Below are positions 8,667 through 17,649 of a stretch of DNA of 64,000 nucleotides, piece by piece. Every line of letters starts with the position of its first letter. Position 1 is the stretch's first letter. Made by a program: the position numbers and the translations under genes. Under the pieces are notes generated by a model. It saw nothing but the letters and a program-made list of their open reading frames with translations. It ran no database searches and was not told the origin of the DNA. Source of the stretch: Mesorhizobium loti R88b (lineage in GTDB: Bacteria > Pseudomonadota > Alphaproteobacteria > Rhizobiales > Rhizobiaceae); assembly GCF_013170845.1 (NCBI RefSeq), contig NZ_CP033367.1, positions 1,736,001 to 1,800,000 of the forward strand, written 5' to 3'.

Positions 8667-9688
8667 CACTCGCTCCTGGTGATCTTGGTCGAGCGCACAG
8701 GCGTGCCGGCATTGTCGACGCGGCTGTCGGCGAACGCGATCATCAGGCGCTGCGCGACCGGCAGCATGGCGAAGATGGCGGCTAGGCCCGAGGCAGGCTT
8801 GAACGATAGCGTGACGGCACCGGCGACGGGCGATTGCCCTGACGCGTCGAAGATGATGAGCGGTGCGCCGGCCTCGACCACGGAGGTGGCCATGACTGTC
8901 ACCAGTTCCGCTGTCGGGTCGTTGCCGCGAAACAGGATGACGCCAATGTGGGGGCCGAGCATCTCCATCGGCCCATGCCGCAACTGGCCGCCTTCGAGCG
9001 AAAAGCACGGCAGCCGCGACAGTTCGGTGAGGCCGAGCGCCAGGGCCTCGGCGACGCCTTGCAGCCGGCGGCCGGAGGTGACGATACTCGTGACCTTATC
9101 CAGCGCCGCGAGCGCTTGCGCGATATCGTTATCCTGTGGCTGATCCAGTGCGCCGAGCGCGGCATTCGGGTCTTCGCCAAGGGCTGCCAGAATGGCCAGA
9201 TGCAAGGCGAAGGTCACGGTCAGGCTGCGGGTGGCGGCGAAGGCCAGTTCGGTGCCGCCAGCGCCGACCAGGCAGGGCACGGTGCGCGCGAGGAAAGAAC
9301 CGCCTTCGAGCGTCAGGCCGAAAACATCGGTAGTGCTGCCGGCCTCCGCAAACCACCTGACGACCTCGGCGCTCTCGCCTGATTGGGAGGTGACGAGCAC
9401 AGTCTTGTTCGCGAGCGGCAGTGGCTGGCCGAGTTGTTCGGACAGCGGCAGCGCCAGCGCATCGATGCCGAGCGCGCGGTAGAGCGGCTCGACGGCGCGC
9501 CCGACCGCATGCGAGCCGCCCATGCCGAGCAGAAGCAGACGACCGGTCATCCTGATCGAGGCGGCGACGTTTGCCGCCATGGCAGCGTTGTTCTCGAACG
9601 AGGCACGCGCATCCGCATGCTGGCGCTCCATTTCGCGGTCGATGGCGACCAGTCCGGCCGGCCGGGATTTTGCTGCAGTCATCATCAT
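8666..9688 (-). CDS. Double SIS-domain sugar isomerase/deglycase
   Basis: Protein of 340 aa with two SIS (sugar isomerase) domains arranged as in the isomerase half of GlmS, and as in AgaS and FrlB. The first SIS domain carries the GMGGSHAVGRA and SQSGESAEV phosphosugar loops (about residues 55-110). The second has the EGGQLRHGPMEML segment near residue 230. There is no glutaminase domain, so it is not GlmS. Likely acts on the 6-phosphorylated product of the adjacent PfkB kinase, for example as an Amadori deglycase or amino-sugar isomerase. It overlaps the permease upstream by 4 nt and the kinase downstream by 1 nt. Confidence 0.9.
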   Translation of the reverse strand: MMMTAAKSRPAGLVAIDREMERQHADARASFENNAAMAANVAASIRMTGRLLLLGMGGSHAVGRAVEPLYRALGIDALALPLSEQLGQPLPLANKTVLVTSQSGESAEVVRWFAEAGSTTDVFGLTLEGGSFLARTVPCLVGAGGTELAFAATRSLTVTFALHLAILAALGEDPNAALGALDQPQDNDIAQALAALDKVTSIVTSGRRLQGVAEALALGLTELSRLPCFSLEGGQLRHGPMEMLGPHIGVILFRGNDPTAELVTVMATSVVEAGAPLIIFDASGQSPVAGAVTLSFKPASGLAAIFAMLPVAQRLMIAFADSRVDNAGTPVRSTKITRSE

Positions 9689-10530
9689 CCTTTCACACCG
9701 CCACTGGTCAGGCCGGAAATCAGCGCGCGTTGCATGACCAGGCCGATCAGCACTGGCGGCAAAGCGGCCAGGACGCCGGCGGTGGCGATCAGTCCATAGT
9801 CGGAAACACGACCGCCGGCCAAATCGGCGATGGCGACGGTCAAGGTCTTGGCGCGCTGGTCGGAGGTGAACAGCAGCGCATAGAAGAATTCGTCCCAGGC
9901 GAGCAGCACGGCAAACAGCGCCGACGTCGCCATCACAGGTGCCGCCAGCGGCAGCGTGATGATGCGCAAGGTCTGGAACAGGCCGGCGCCGTCGATCATC
10001 GCCGCCGCCTCGATTTCGCGTGGGATCGAGTCGAAGCCGGATTTCATCAGCCAGGTGGTGAAGGGCGCCAGGATGGTCAGGTAGACCAGGGCCAGGCCGA
10101 AGACATTGTTGAGCAGGCCGAGATGAGAAAGACCCATATAGAGCGGCACGGCGAGCGCCACCGGCGGCAGCATATAGGTGGCGATGACCATCGAGAGCGA
10201 CCAGCCGATCGCCGGCGTGCGCGAGACCGCCCAGCCGGCGGGGATGGCGAGCGCCAGTGCCGCCAACGTTGCCATGCCTGCGATCTCGAGGCTGTTGCGC
10301 AGCGACGAGGTGAAGGCGGCGCCGGCGCTGTTTTCAGCCGTCGACAGCAATGTCTGGTAGCGAGAGAAATCGGCGGCCTGCGGCCACCAGCGCAGCGGCT
10401 TGGCGGCAAGGTCGGCGGCCGGCGAAATGCTCATGATGAACAGCCAGGCGATCGGCGCCAGGATGACGGCGGCGAGCAGAAGCGCGCAGGCATAGATGAA
10501 GATTGTGAAGGCGGGGCTCTGGCGTTCCAT
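9685..10530 (-). CDS. Carbohydrate ABC permease (MalG type)
   Basis: Inner-membrane permease of a CUT1 sugar importer, 281 aa, six predicted membrane helices. The EAA coupling loop is visible as EIEAAAMIDGAGLFQTLRIITLPLAAP near residue 190, which docks to the ATPase. It overlaps the SIS gene by 4 nt and abuts the MalF-type gene, sharing the base at 10530, so the two permeases are made together. Substrate cannot be read from the sequence. Confidence 0.94.
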   Translation of the reverse strand: MERQSPAFTIFIYACALLLAAVILAPIAWLFIMSISPAADLAAKPLRWWPQAADFSRYQTLLSTAENSAGAAFTSSLRNSLEIAGMATLAALALAIPAGWAVSRTPAIGWSLSMVIATYMLPPVALAVPLYMGLSHLGLLNNVFGLALVYLTILAPFTTWLMKSGFDSIPREIEAAAMIDGAGLFQTLRIITLPLAAPVMATSALFAVLLAWDEFFYALLFTSDQRAKTLTVAIADLAGGRVSDYGLIATAGVLAALPPVLIGLVMQRALISGLTSGGVKG

Positions 10531-11414
10531 CAGGTGGCGCTCCCGGCGGTCTTCCTGACCAGCGCCGCATAGGCGACGGCGAGCACCGTGACCAGCAAGG
10601 TGACGATCAGCGCCAGCGATGCGCCGGAGCCGGCGCGCTGGAAGGAGAAAGCCTCCTGGTAGACGAGGATCGACAGCGAGCGGGTGCTGTTGGCAGGGCC
10701 GCCGCGGGTCATCACCCAGATGATGTCGAAGACCTTGAAGGCCTCAATGGTGCGCAGCACCAGCGCCACCATCAGCGGGCCGGCAAGATAGGGCAGGATG
10801 ACGAAGCGGAAGCGGTTGAAGGCTCCCGCACCATCGACCAGCGAGGCGGCAGTGATGTCGCGCGGCACTGCCTGGAGGGCAGCGAGCGCAATCAGCGCCA
10901 CCAGCGGAAAATTCTTCCAGCAGTCGGCGACGATCAGCGCCGCCAGCGCCGTGCCGGGTTCGCCGAGCCAGGAGCGATAATCGTCGACGAGATGCAACTG
11001 CGTCAAGGCAGCGTTCAGCGCGCCATATTCGGGATTGTAGATCAGCCGCCACAGCGTCGCGTTGACCACCGTCGGCAACGCCCAGGGCAGGATCATTAGG
11101 GCGCGCAGGACGGCGCGGCCATGGAATTGCTGGTTAAGCAGCAAGGCGGCGAGCACGCCGATCACCATCTCGGCGGCAACCGAAATCACCGCGAACAGCG
11201 TCGTGGTAACCAGCGTACGTGAAAAATTCGAGCTTGAGAGCATGTTGGTGTAGTTGGCGAAGCCGACGAAATCGCCGCCGGTGCCGACCAGCTTGGCGTC
11301 GGTGAAGGAAAGACTGACCGTATCGACCAGCGGCCAGCCGATGACGGCGACCATGACCACGAGCAGCGGCAGCATCAGCAACCACGCGCGGGTCGTCATC
11401 CAGGTGCTCGACAT
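10530..11414 (-). CDS. Carbohydrate ABC permease (MalF type)
   Basis: Second permease subunit of the CUT1 importer, 294 aa, with the membrane-embedded binding-protein-dependent transport domain and an EAA loop (DITAASLVDGAGAFNRFRFVILP). It lacks the large extra periplasmic loop of enterobacterial MalF, which is usual in rhizobial sugar transporters. It lies between the solute-binding protein gene (134 bp upstream, with a hairpin in the gap) and the MalG-type permease. Confidence 0.94.
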   Translation of the reverse strand: MSSTWMTTRAWLLMLPLLVVMVAVIGWPLVDTVSLSFTDAKLVGTGGDFVGFANYTNMLSSSNFSRTLVTTTLFAVISVAAEMVIGVLAALLLNQQFHGRAVLRALMILPWALPTVVNATLWRLIYNPEYGALNAALTQLHLVDDYRSWLGEPGTALAALIVADCWKNFPLVALIALAALQAVPRDITAASLVDGAGAFNRFRFVILPYLAGPLMVALVLRTIEAFKVFDIIWVMTRGGPANSTRSLSILVYQEAFSFQRAGSGASLALIVTLLVTVLAVAYAALVRKTAGSAT

Positions 11415-11478
11415 CAGAGCAGCCTCTCTTCATTCATGGTGATTTCAGACATAGCACGGGCGGCAAGCTCAAAAAGCG

Positions 11479-11522
11479 CTACAGCGTCCTTTGCCCGTCC
11501 AAATGGACGGGCGGCGCTGTAG
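11479..11522 (-). terminator. Intercistronic hairpin after solute-binding protein gene
   Basis: Outer arms CTACAGCG and CGCTGTAG (11479-11486 and 11515-11522) enclose an inner CCCGTCC-AAAT-GGACGGG stem. It sits between the binding-protein gene and the permease genes and has no U-tract. Such hairpins commonly stabilise the upstream message or cut read-through, so that more binding protein than permease is made. Confidence 0.7.
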
Positions 11523-11548
11523 TGCCGCCCGTAACTGGAGAAAGATGC

Positions 11549-12787
11549 TCAGAGGCCGCTGTTCTTGGCGGCCGTGTTCAAGGCATCCTCGGGTGAAGAC
11601 TGGCCAAGCAGCGATTCCTGGATCGCCTGCTGCAGCGCGGTCGACAGCTCCTGGTATTTCGGCGTGGTCGGACGCGGATACATGGCGGCAAGGCCAAGCT
11701 TGGCGGCGGCGATCAGCTCTTCCTGGCCCTTGGTGACCGCCGGGTCGTCATAGGACGAAGCCCAGATCGGCAGCGACAGCTTGGCATACTGGTTCTGCGT
11801 CGCCTGCGAGGTCATGAAGGTGATGTACTTCCAGGCCTCGTCCGGATGCTTGGAGACGGCGGTGACGCCGAGGCCCATCGAGCCGTTGACGGCCGACACG
11901 TCGCTGATGCCGGTGACGCCCGGTGCCGGCACGACGCCGACCTTGCCCACGACCTTCGAGTCCTTCGGATCGTTGGCCATGTTGTACATGTAGGTCCAGT
12001 TCAGCGCGAAGGCGGCGTCGCCGTTTTCAAAGACCTTGCGCACGTCCTCTTCCAGGAACTCCTTGGAATTCGGGTTGGTGAGGCCGGACTTGTAGCTGTC
12101 GACCATGTATTTCAGCGCCGAGAGGCCGCCGCCATTCTGGAAATCGGGCTTGCCGTCCTTGAGGAAGTCGCCGCCATAGGCGCTGACCAGCGTGGTGTAG
12201 TCGCAGATCGCGGCTTCGGCCTGCGACCAGCTCCAGGCGATCGGCGTCTTCAAGAGGCCCTTGTCCTGGATGATCTTGGCCTGTGCGCCGAGCTCTTCCC
12301 AGGTCTTCGGCGGCGTCTTGATGCCGGCCTTTTCCAGGATATCCTTGTTGTAGAACAGGTATTTGGTGTCGAGGATCCAGGGCATGCCGTAATATTTGCC
12401 GTCATACTGGACCGTGGTCCAGGCGCCAGGCAGCACGCCCTTCTTCATGTCGTCGGTGATCTTCGGCGTGACATCGACCAGCACCTTGTTGGTGGCGTAT
12501 TCGGCCGGCCAGATAACGTCGAACAGCACGACGTCGTAGCCGCCGCCCGAGCCTTGCGCGAGCACGGTCTTGTCGTGCAGGCCTTCATAGGGGACGAATT
12601 CGAGATTGACCTTGACGTCCGGGTTGGCCTTGGTGAAGGCATCCGTCATGGCGCGCACGTCCGCCTCGCTATAAGCGGCCTGCGCCATGAATAGCGCGTT
12701 CAGTGTCGTTTCGGCGAAGGCGTGGGGGACGAGCAGTCCTCCTGCGAAGACCGCGCCGACCAGTGTCTTGGTGATTGTCTTAAGCAT
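11549..12787 (-). CDS. Sugar ABC transporter solute-binding protein
   Basis: Periplasmic extracellular solute-binding protein of family 1 (MalE/UgpB-like), 412 aa. It begins with a signal peptide ending AFA-ET near residue 25. The mature part has the two-lobe fold hallmarks, such as GGGYDVVLFDVIWPAEYA near residue 80 and a late PTTPKYQELSTALQQAI segment typical of sugar binders. First gene of the six-gene operon (binding protein, two permeases, SIS, kinase, ATPase). The operon is divergent from the ROK regulator and its promoter lies next to a perfect 25-bp palindrome. Confidence 0.95.
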   Translation of the reverse strand: MLKTITKTLVGAVFAGGLLVPHAFAETTLNALFMAQAAYSEADVRAMTDAFTKANPDVKVNLEFVPYEGLHDKTVLAQGSGGGYDVVLFDVIWPAEYATNKVLVDVTPKITDDMKKGVLPGAWTTVQYDGKYYGMPWILDTKYLFYNKDILEKAGIKTPPKTWEELGAQAKIIQDKGLLKTPIAWSWSQAEAAICDYTTLVSAYGGDFLKDGKPDFQNGGGLSALKYMVDSYKSGLTNPNSKEFLEEDVRKVFENGDAAFALNWTYMYNMANDPKDSKVVGKVGVVPAPGVTGISDVSAVNGSMGLGVTAVSKHPDEAWKYITFMTSQATQNQYAKLSLPIWASSYDDPAVTKGQEELIAAAKLGLAAMYPRPTTPKYQELSTALQQAIQESLLGQSSPEDALNTAAKNSGL

Positions 12788-12940
12788 TTTACTTCTCCCA
12801 TTTCAGGCGTTGACGGGCTGGCGATACGGATATGTCGCATCGTCTTCCCGGATCCATGTCGCGTGACCTGATGGTTACCCGGCTGACCAGTGGCGTCAGG
12901 CCGAGGGCCTTTGCCATCTTTTTTTGGGCGTCCGGTTCGC

Positions 12941-12965
12941 ATTAAGTCAACTCGCTTGACTTAAT
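12941..12965. promoter_or_regulatory. Operator palindrome for the ROK regulator
   Basis: ATTAAGTCAA-N5-TTGACTTAAT: a perfect 10-bp inverted repeat with a 5-bp spacer, located between the divergent binding-protein and ROK genes. The right arm contains a TTGACT that could serve as a -35 element toward the ROK gene, so binding would block its own promoter and probably the operon promoter. Recognition by this ROK protein is inferred from position. Confidence 0.85.
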
Positions 12966-13007
12966 TAGTCGATCAATATTCTAATGGAGTCAAGAGGGGA
13001 AACGCCG

Positions 13008-14222
13008 GTGGACGACATCAGCCCGATCCGCGCCAAAAGCGGCACCAATCAGGAAGGCACGAGCGCGCACAACCGCCGGGTCATGATCGAGGCGCTGCGC
13101 CTCAACGGCGCCCTGTCGCGCGCCGATCTGGCGCGGGCCACGCAGCTCACCAAGCAGGCCGTGTCCAACATCATCGAGGATCTCGAAAGCGACGGCCTGG
13201 TCGTTGCGCTCGATACGGTGCGCAAGGGCAGGGGGCAGCCGTCGACCCCCTACCGGCTGGTGCCCGAAGGTGCCTTCGCCATCGGCCTGCATATCGACCG
13301 CCACCTGACGCGCGCGGTCGCCGTCGACCTGATGGGCAGCGTGCTTGCGCGGGCCGAGGCGAACCTGCCTTTCGATGAGCCGTCGAAGGGCGTCGAGATC
13401 ATCCTCGCGCTGATCGCTGGTGTCCGCCGCGACCTGGCCGGCATTTCGGCCCAGTCGGAAAAACGGCTGGTCGGTCTCGGCGTCGCCATGCCCGGCCCAT
13501 TCGGTCTGAAGGATTCCGACGACAAATGGATGATGCCGGCCTGGCAGAAATTTCCGCTGCTGGAGACGCTGGCCAAAGGAACGGGACTGAATGTCGGCCT
13601 GCAGAACGATGCCGCCGCCTGCGCAACAGCGGAGCGTATCGTCGGCGCGGCGCATGGCGTCGATCACGCGGTCTGCCTCTATGTCGGCTATGGCATCGGC
13701 GCCGGTCTGATCCTCAATGGCGAGCTCTACAGCGGCGGCCATGGCAATGCCGGTGAAATCGGCATGGCGCTGCTGGTACCGGCCGGTCCTGGCTCGACAC
13801 CGCTCGAGCATCGCGCGTCGCTGGCTTCGCTCTACCAGCATCTCGATCTCAATCCGGCAGACAGCGATATCTACCAGCAGATGAACGCCCTCGTGCTGGC
13901 CGAGAACCCCGGGATGATGGCCTGGATCGACGGGGCAGCCCATGATCTGCGCTGGAGCGTGCATCTCATCGAAACGATCTTCGATCCGCAGACCGTCATC
14001 CTGACCAGCGGTGCGCCGGAGACGCTGGCGCGCCGGCTGGTCGAGGCGATGCATCCGCTGCTGCCGTCGATCGCCGACCGGCCGGGACGAACCCTGCCGC
14101 GCCTGCAGCTCGGCACCACCGACCCCTGGTCGATCGCGCTTGGCGCTGCGGCGGCGCCGATCAGCCGTGCCTTCGATCCGCTGTTCTCGGCGATCCTGAA
14201 GACAAGCTCCGGCTCGGTGTAG
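13008..14222 (+). CDS. ROK family transcriptional regulator
   Basis: NagC/XylR-like regulator, 404 aa: N-terminal winged helix (residues about 20-65, ADLARATQLTKQAVSNIIEDL) and a ROK sugar-binding domain with GLGVAMPGPFG and the AGEIG segment. The usual CxCGxxGC zinc motif after AGEIG is missing (that stretch reads MALLVPAGPGSTPLEHR), so it may fold or sense ligand differently. The GTG at 13008 is preferred since AGAGGGG lies at the right distance; an ATG at 12984 would add 8 residues but has no ribosome site. Divergent from the sugar operon and probably its repressor. Confidence 0.93.
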   Translation: MDDISPIRAKSGTNQEGTSAHNRRVMIEALRLNGALSRADLARATQLTKQAVSNIIEDLESDGLVVALDTVRKGRGQPSTPYRLVPEGAFAIGLHIDRHLTRAVAVDLMGSVLARAEANLPFDEPSKGVEIILALIAGVRRDLAGISAQSEKRLVGLGVAMPGPFGLKDSDDKWMMPAWQKFPLLETLAKGTGLNVGLQNDAAACATAERIVGAAHGVDHAVCLYVGYGIGAGLILNGELYSGGHGNAGEIGMALLVPAGPGSTPLEHRASLASLYQHLDLNPADSDIYQQMNALVLAENPGMMAWIDGAAHDLRWSVHLIETIFDPQTVILTSGAPETLARRLVEAMHPLLPSIADRPGRTLPRLQLGTTDPWSIALGAAAAPISRAFDPLFSAILKTSSGSV

Positions 14223-14234
14223 GCTCGTCACGAG

Positions 14235-14280
14235 CCCAAAGCGCATCGCGTCGAAACGGATTCAGGCGACGCGTTTTGGG
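14235..14280. terminator. Inverted repeat after ROK gene
   Basis: CCCAAAgCGC at 14235 and GCGttTTGGG at 14271 form the outer arms of an imperfect 46-bp palindrome with inner TCGCGTCG/CGACG elements, 12 nt beyond the ROK stop. It could be a terminator or a member of the small GC-rich palindromes found between rhizobial genes. Confidence 0.5.
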
Positions 14281-14435
14281 CCTTTGTTCCTACGCATGCC
14301 TTCTCCCCGAAGCCGAGGTCACTTTTGGGTAAGATGCAATCATGTATCAAAGCCGGCTGTCGGCGTCACACAGGGTTCATCGTCCGGACATAGCGTCTTT
14401 CCCAGTTCTTTGCTGCAATGCAATAGGAGTGGGAC

Positions 14436-16046
14436 ATGGTGGACATAGTTTCTAGTGAGGCGGGGATTCCGAGACCGGAGCATCCGCTGGATAGTTCGGC
14501 CAGCGCGAAGTGGTTCCTGCCGGCCTTTGGTGTGCTCGTGCTGGTCGGCGTCGTCTATGTCGGCTACGCGCTGAGCCGGGATCTGGCGGTGGCCAAGGCC
14601 GTGCCGTGGATCCTGCTCGGCATCGCCTTGCTGATCGCGCTCGGCTTCGAATTCGTCAACGGTTTCCACGACACCGCCAATGCGGTGGCGACGGTTATCT
14701 ACACGCGCTCCCTGCCGGCCGAGTTCGCGGTCATGTGGTCCGGTGCCTTCAACTTCCTCGGGGTTCTCACCTCGAGCGGTGCGGTGGCCTTCGGCATCCT
14801 GTCGCTGCTGCCGGTCGAACTGATCCTGCAGGTAGGCTCCTCCTCCGGCTTCGCCATGGTGTTCGCGTTGCTGGTCGCGGCAATCCTATGGAACCTCGGC
14901 ACCTGGTTCCTCGGCCTGCCGGCCTCAAGCTCGCACACCATGGTCGGCTCGATCATCGGCGTCGGCCTCGCCAACCAGTTCATGGCCCCTGCCGGCAGCG
15001 CCACCAGCGGCGTCGACTGGTCGCAGGCGACCAATGTTGGCGTGACCTTGCTGGTGTCGCCGATCATCGGCTTCTTCGCGGCGGCAATCCTGCTCTATGT
15101 GATGAAGCTGCTGGTCCGCAATCCGGCGCTCTACGAGGCACCGAAGGGCAATGCCCCGCCGCCCTGGTGGATCCGCGCGCTGCTGATCTTCACCTGCACC
15201 GGCGTCAGCTTCGCGCATGGCTCCAACGACGGACAGAAAGGCATGGGCCTGATCATGCTGATCCTGATCGGTGTCGTGCCGACGGCCTATGCGCTGAACC
15301 GTACGCCCGACATCAACTATCTCGAAGCTTACAAGTCGGCTTCCGTCGGCGTCGAGACCGCGTTGGGCAAATACGTCAAGCCCGGTGTCACCATTGCCGA
15401 TGCCAAGGCCGCAAAGGCGGCCGTCCAGGATGCCGTGCGCACCCGGAGCTGGAACGACCAGACGACTGTTGCGCTGCAGACCTACATCCACAACACGACT
15501 GCTGAGCTGGTGCCCTATGCATCGGTCGACAACGTGCCGACCGATCTGGTCAGCAACGCCCGCAATGACATCTATCTGATCGGCGAGGCGCTCAAGCTGA
15601 TCGACAAGAAGCAGTTGCTGCCGATGCAGGCCGACGATCTCAAGGCGGTCACCGACTATCACAAGGCCGTCGACAACGCGACGAAGTTCATTCCGATCTG
15701 GGTGAAGGTCGCGGTTGCGCTGGCGCTAGGCCTTGGCACCATGGTCGGCTGGAAACGCATCGTCGTGACCGTCGGCGAGAAGATCGGCAAGAGCCACCTG
15801 ACTTATGGCCAGGGCGCCGCCGCCGAACTCGTCGCGATGGTCACCATCGGCATGGCCGACCGGCTCGGTCTGCCGGTGTCGACTACCCATGTGTTGTCAT
15901 CGGGTGTCGCCGGAACGATGGCCGCGAACGGCTCGGGCCTGCAATGGGCGACGGTGCGCAACCTGCTGCTGGCCTGGGTGCTGACCCTGCCGTGCTCGAT
16001 CACGCTTGCCTTCGTGCTGTTCATCATCTTCCGCCAGGTGTTCTGA
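14436..16046 (+). CDS. Inorganic phosphate transporter, PiT/PHO4 family
   Basis: Low-affinity phosphate (metal-phosphate) symporter in the inner membrane, 536 aa. Both PHO4 repeats are present: FVNGFHDTANAVATVIYT near residue 70 and AHGSNDGQKGMGLIML near residue 260, each with the conserved Asn/Asp of the phosphate site. A long hydrophilic loop (about 290-410) separates the two membrane halves, as in PitA. Start ATG 14436 follows TAGGAGTGGG. It is monocistronic with a strong terminator; no PhoU-like partner sits beside it. Confidence 0.96.
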   Translation: MVDIVSSEAGIPRPEHPLDSSASAKWFLPAFGVLVLVGVVYVGYALSRDLAVAKAVPWILLGIALLIALGFEFVNGFHDTANAVATVIYTRSLPAEFAVMWSGAFNFLGVLTSSGAVAFGILSLLPVELILQVGSSSGFAMVFALLVAAILWNLGTWFLGLPASSSHTMVGSIIGVGLANQFMAPAGSATSGVDWSQATNVGVTLLVSPIIGFFAAAILLYVMKLLVRNPALYEAPKGNAPPPWWIRALLIFTCTGVSFAHGSNDGQKGMGLIMLILIGVVPTAYALNRTPDINYLEAYKSASVGVETALGKYVKPGVTIADAKAAKAAVQDAVRTRSWNDQTTVALQTYIHNTTAELVPYASVDNVPTDLVSNARNDIYLIGEALKLIDKKQLLPMQADDLKAVTDYHKAVDNATKFIPIWVKVAVALALGLGTMVGWKRIVVTVGEKIGKSHLTYGQGAAAELVAMVTIGMADRLGLPVSTTHVLSSGVAGTMAANGSGLQWATVRNLLLAWVLTLPCSITLAFVLFIIFRQVF

Positions 16047-16070
16047 GCGGAGCGTATGGCTTCCAAACAA

Positions 16071-16104
16071 AAGGCAGCGCCGGTCACCGGCGCTGCCTTT
16101 TTCT
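16071..16104 (+). terminator. Intrinsic terminator of the Pit gene
   Basis: AAGGCAGCGCCGG and CCGGCGCTGCCTT form a 13-bp stem with a 3-nt loop followed by TTTTTC, 24 nt after the stop codon. A-run and T-run flanks make it usable from both sides. Confidence 0.93.
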
Positions 16105-16205
16105 TTGAGGGAGCGCTGTGTTCAAGCGGGGGATTTCGAGGGAGGTATTCGCGTTTGTATTGACGCGAAACACGCCTGCGAGGTTGGCGTGAAACGCCTC
16201 TAACG

Positions 16206-16393
16206 CTTCGTCATCCTGGGACGAAGCAAGGAGCGCAGCGACGCAGCGCAGACCCCAGGATCCATGCCGGGACTCTTGAGCGTTGCCACGGTGCAGAATT
16301 CTGCTCGGCTGCACTCCACGGCTAAGGCCACGGAATGGATCCCAGGGTCTCCGCGACGGAGCTTCGCTCCTGCTTCGCCCAGGGATGACGAAG
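16206..16393. repeat. Large imperfect palindromic intergenic repeat
   Basis: A 188-bp element with terminal inverted arms CTTCGTCATCC (16206) and GGATGACGAAG (ending 16393). The similarity continues inward for about 60 bp on each side, through GGAGCG-AGC and the CCCAGG-ATCC blocks. It lies between the Pit terminator and the convergent patatin gene and encodes nothing recognisable. Its form matches dispersed palindromic repeats common in rhizobial genomes; whether it is multicopy cannot be seen here. Flanks 16105-16205 and 16394-16488 show nothing else. Confidence 0.75.
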
Positions 16394-16488
16394 TTTGGAG
16401 GCGCCGGCCAATCTCAACCGTTGGCGATACCGGTTCAAACGAATCCCGACCAACAAAGTTTGAACCGTCGAGAATAACCCGCCTGACC

Positions 16489-17649
16489 TTAAGTCGGATC
16501 CTCACGATGCAGATCGTGGATGGCAACGCCATCGACATTGGTCGGCATCGTCAGCCACTTGCGGTGGCGCAAGGTGCGCTGCGTATCTTCCAGGCCGGTC
16601 TCCCAATGCTCACGCATCGAGGTGCCGGAGAATTCATAGTCCTTGGCGTGACCCTCGTAGCCTTTGTGCTGGTAGATGAGGTGGACGATGTTGACGATGC
16701 CGGCGTCGGAATAGTCCGCGATCAAAGCTTCTTCGGCGGGCGTCAGCTGGTCCTTGGGCACACGTTTCAACGCATCGAGCAGGCGCATCTTCAGGCCATG
16801 GATGCGTTTGAAATTGTCGGTGTTCTGGCGGGTGCGGCTGGAATACATGATGTCCTTGTGGCGCGACAGCACGTCCGGCATGCTGCGCGGCAGCACACCG
16901 CGGGCGCTGAACAGGTCGACCTGGAACACCAGCGACGAACGGTCTTCCTCCTGGTCGAGCAGGTATTGCAGCGGGGTGTTGGAAACGATGCCGCCGTCCC
17001 AATAGTACTCGCCTTCAATGCGGACCGACGGGAAGGCCGGCGGCAGCGCGCCGCTGGCCATGATGTGCTCCGGTCCGATGCGCACCTTCTCGGTATCGAA
17101 ATAGACGAAGTTGCCGGTGCGGACGTTGACCGCGCCGACGCTCAGCCGCTTCTTGCCGTCGTTGAGCACATCGAAATCGATCAGGCTCTCCAGCGTGTCC
17201 TTCAACTCAGCTGTGTCGTAGAAGCTGGTCGCACCCTCGGCGCCCTGCGGCTCGAACCAAGGATTGGGGTTGCGCGGCTTGAAGAAGCCGGGCTGGCCCA
17301 TGGTCATCGTCATCCAGGATGAGGTGCGGTTGCGAATGTCGCGGTAGATGTCGCCTTCAGGCGTGTAGGACCAGATCTTGCGGCCCGAGATGGTCTGCCA
17401 GAATTGTTCGAGTCGCTGCAGGCGGCGGCTCGGCTCATTGCCGGCGATGATCGAGGCATTGATGGCGCCGATCGACACGCCGGACAGCCAGCTCGGCTCG
17501 CAGCCGGCGTCGGCCAGTGCCTGGTAGACGCCCGCCTGATAGGCGCCGAGCGCGCCGCCACCCTGGAACACCAAAGCGATGCGGTCATACTGCGCCGAGA
17601 TCTCCTCGATCGTGGCCGCGGCTTCCTTGTTACGATTGCGTTCAAGCAC
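16489..17649 (-). CDS. Patatin-like phospholipase with C-terminal DUF3734-type region
   Basis: Patatin-family lipid or polyester hydrolase, 386 aa. The oxyanion loop [11 protein letters not shown] (30-40), the nucleophile elbow GVSIG with Ser59 and a WDGGI segment carrying the catalytic Asp are all present. The C-terminal third resembles the DUF3734 extension of bacterial patatins. The GTG at 17649 is chosen since GGAG precedes it and it overlaps the acetoacetate decarboxylase stop by 8 nt, indicating coupling. With acetoacetate decarboxylase and hydroxybutyrate dehydrogenase alongside, a role in polyhydroxybutyrate or lipid turnover is likely but unproven. Confidence 0.92.
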   Translation of the reverse strand: MLERNRNKEAAATIEEISAQYDRIALVFQGGGALGAYQAGVYQALADAGCEPSWLSGVSIGAINASIIAGNEPSRRLQRLEQFWQTISGRKIWSYTPEGDIYRDIRNRTSSWMTMTMGQPGFFKPRNPNPWFEPQGAEGATSFYDTAELKDTLESLIDFDVLNDGKKRLSVGAVNVRTGNFVYFDTEKVRIGPEHIMASGALPPAFPSVRIEGEYYWDGGIVSNTPLQYLLDQEEDRSSLVFQVDLFSARGVLPRSMPDVLSRHKDIMYSSRTRQNTDNFKRIHGLKMRLLDALKRVPKDQLTPAEEALIADYSDAGIVNIVHLIYQHKGYEGHAKDYEFSGTSMREHWETGLEDTQRTLRHRKWLTMPTNVDGVAIHDLHREDPT

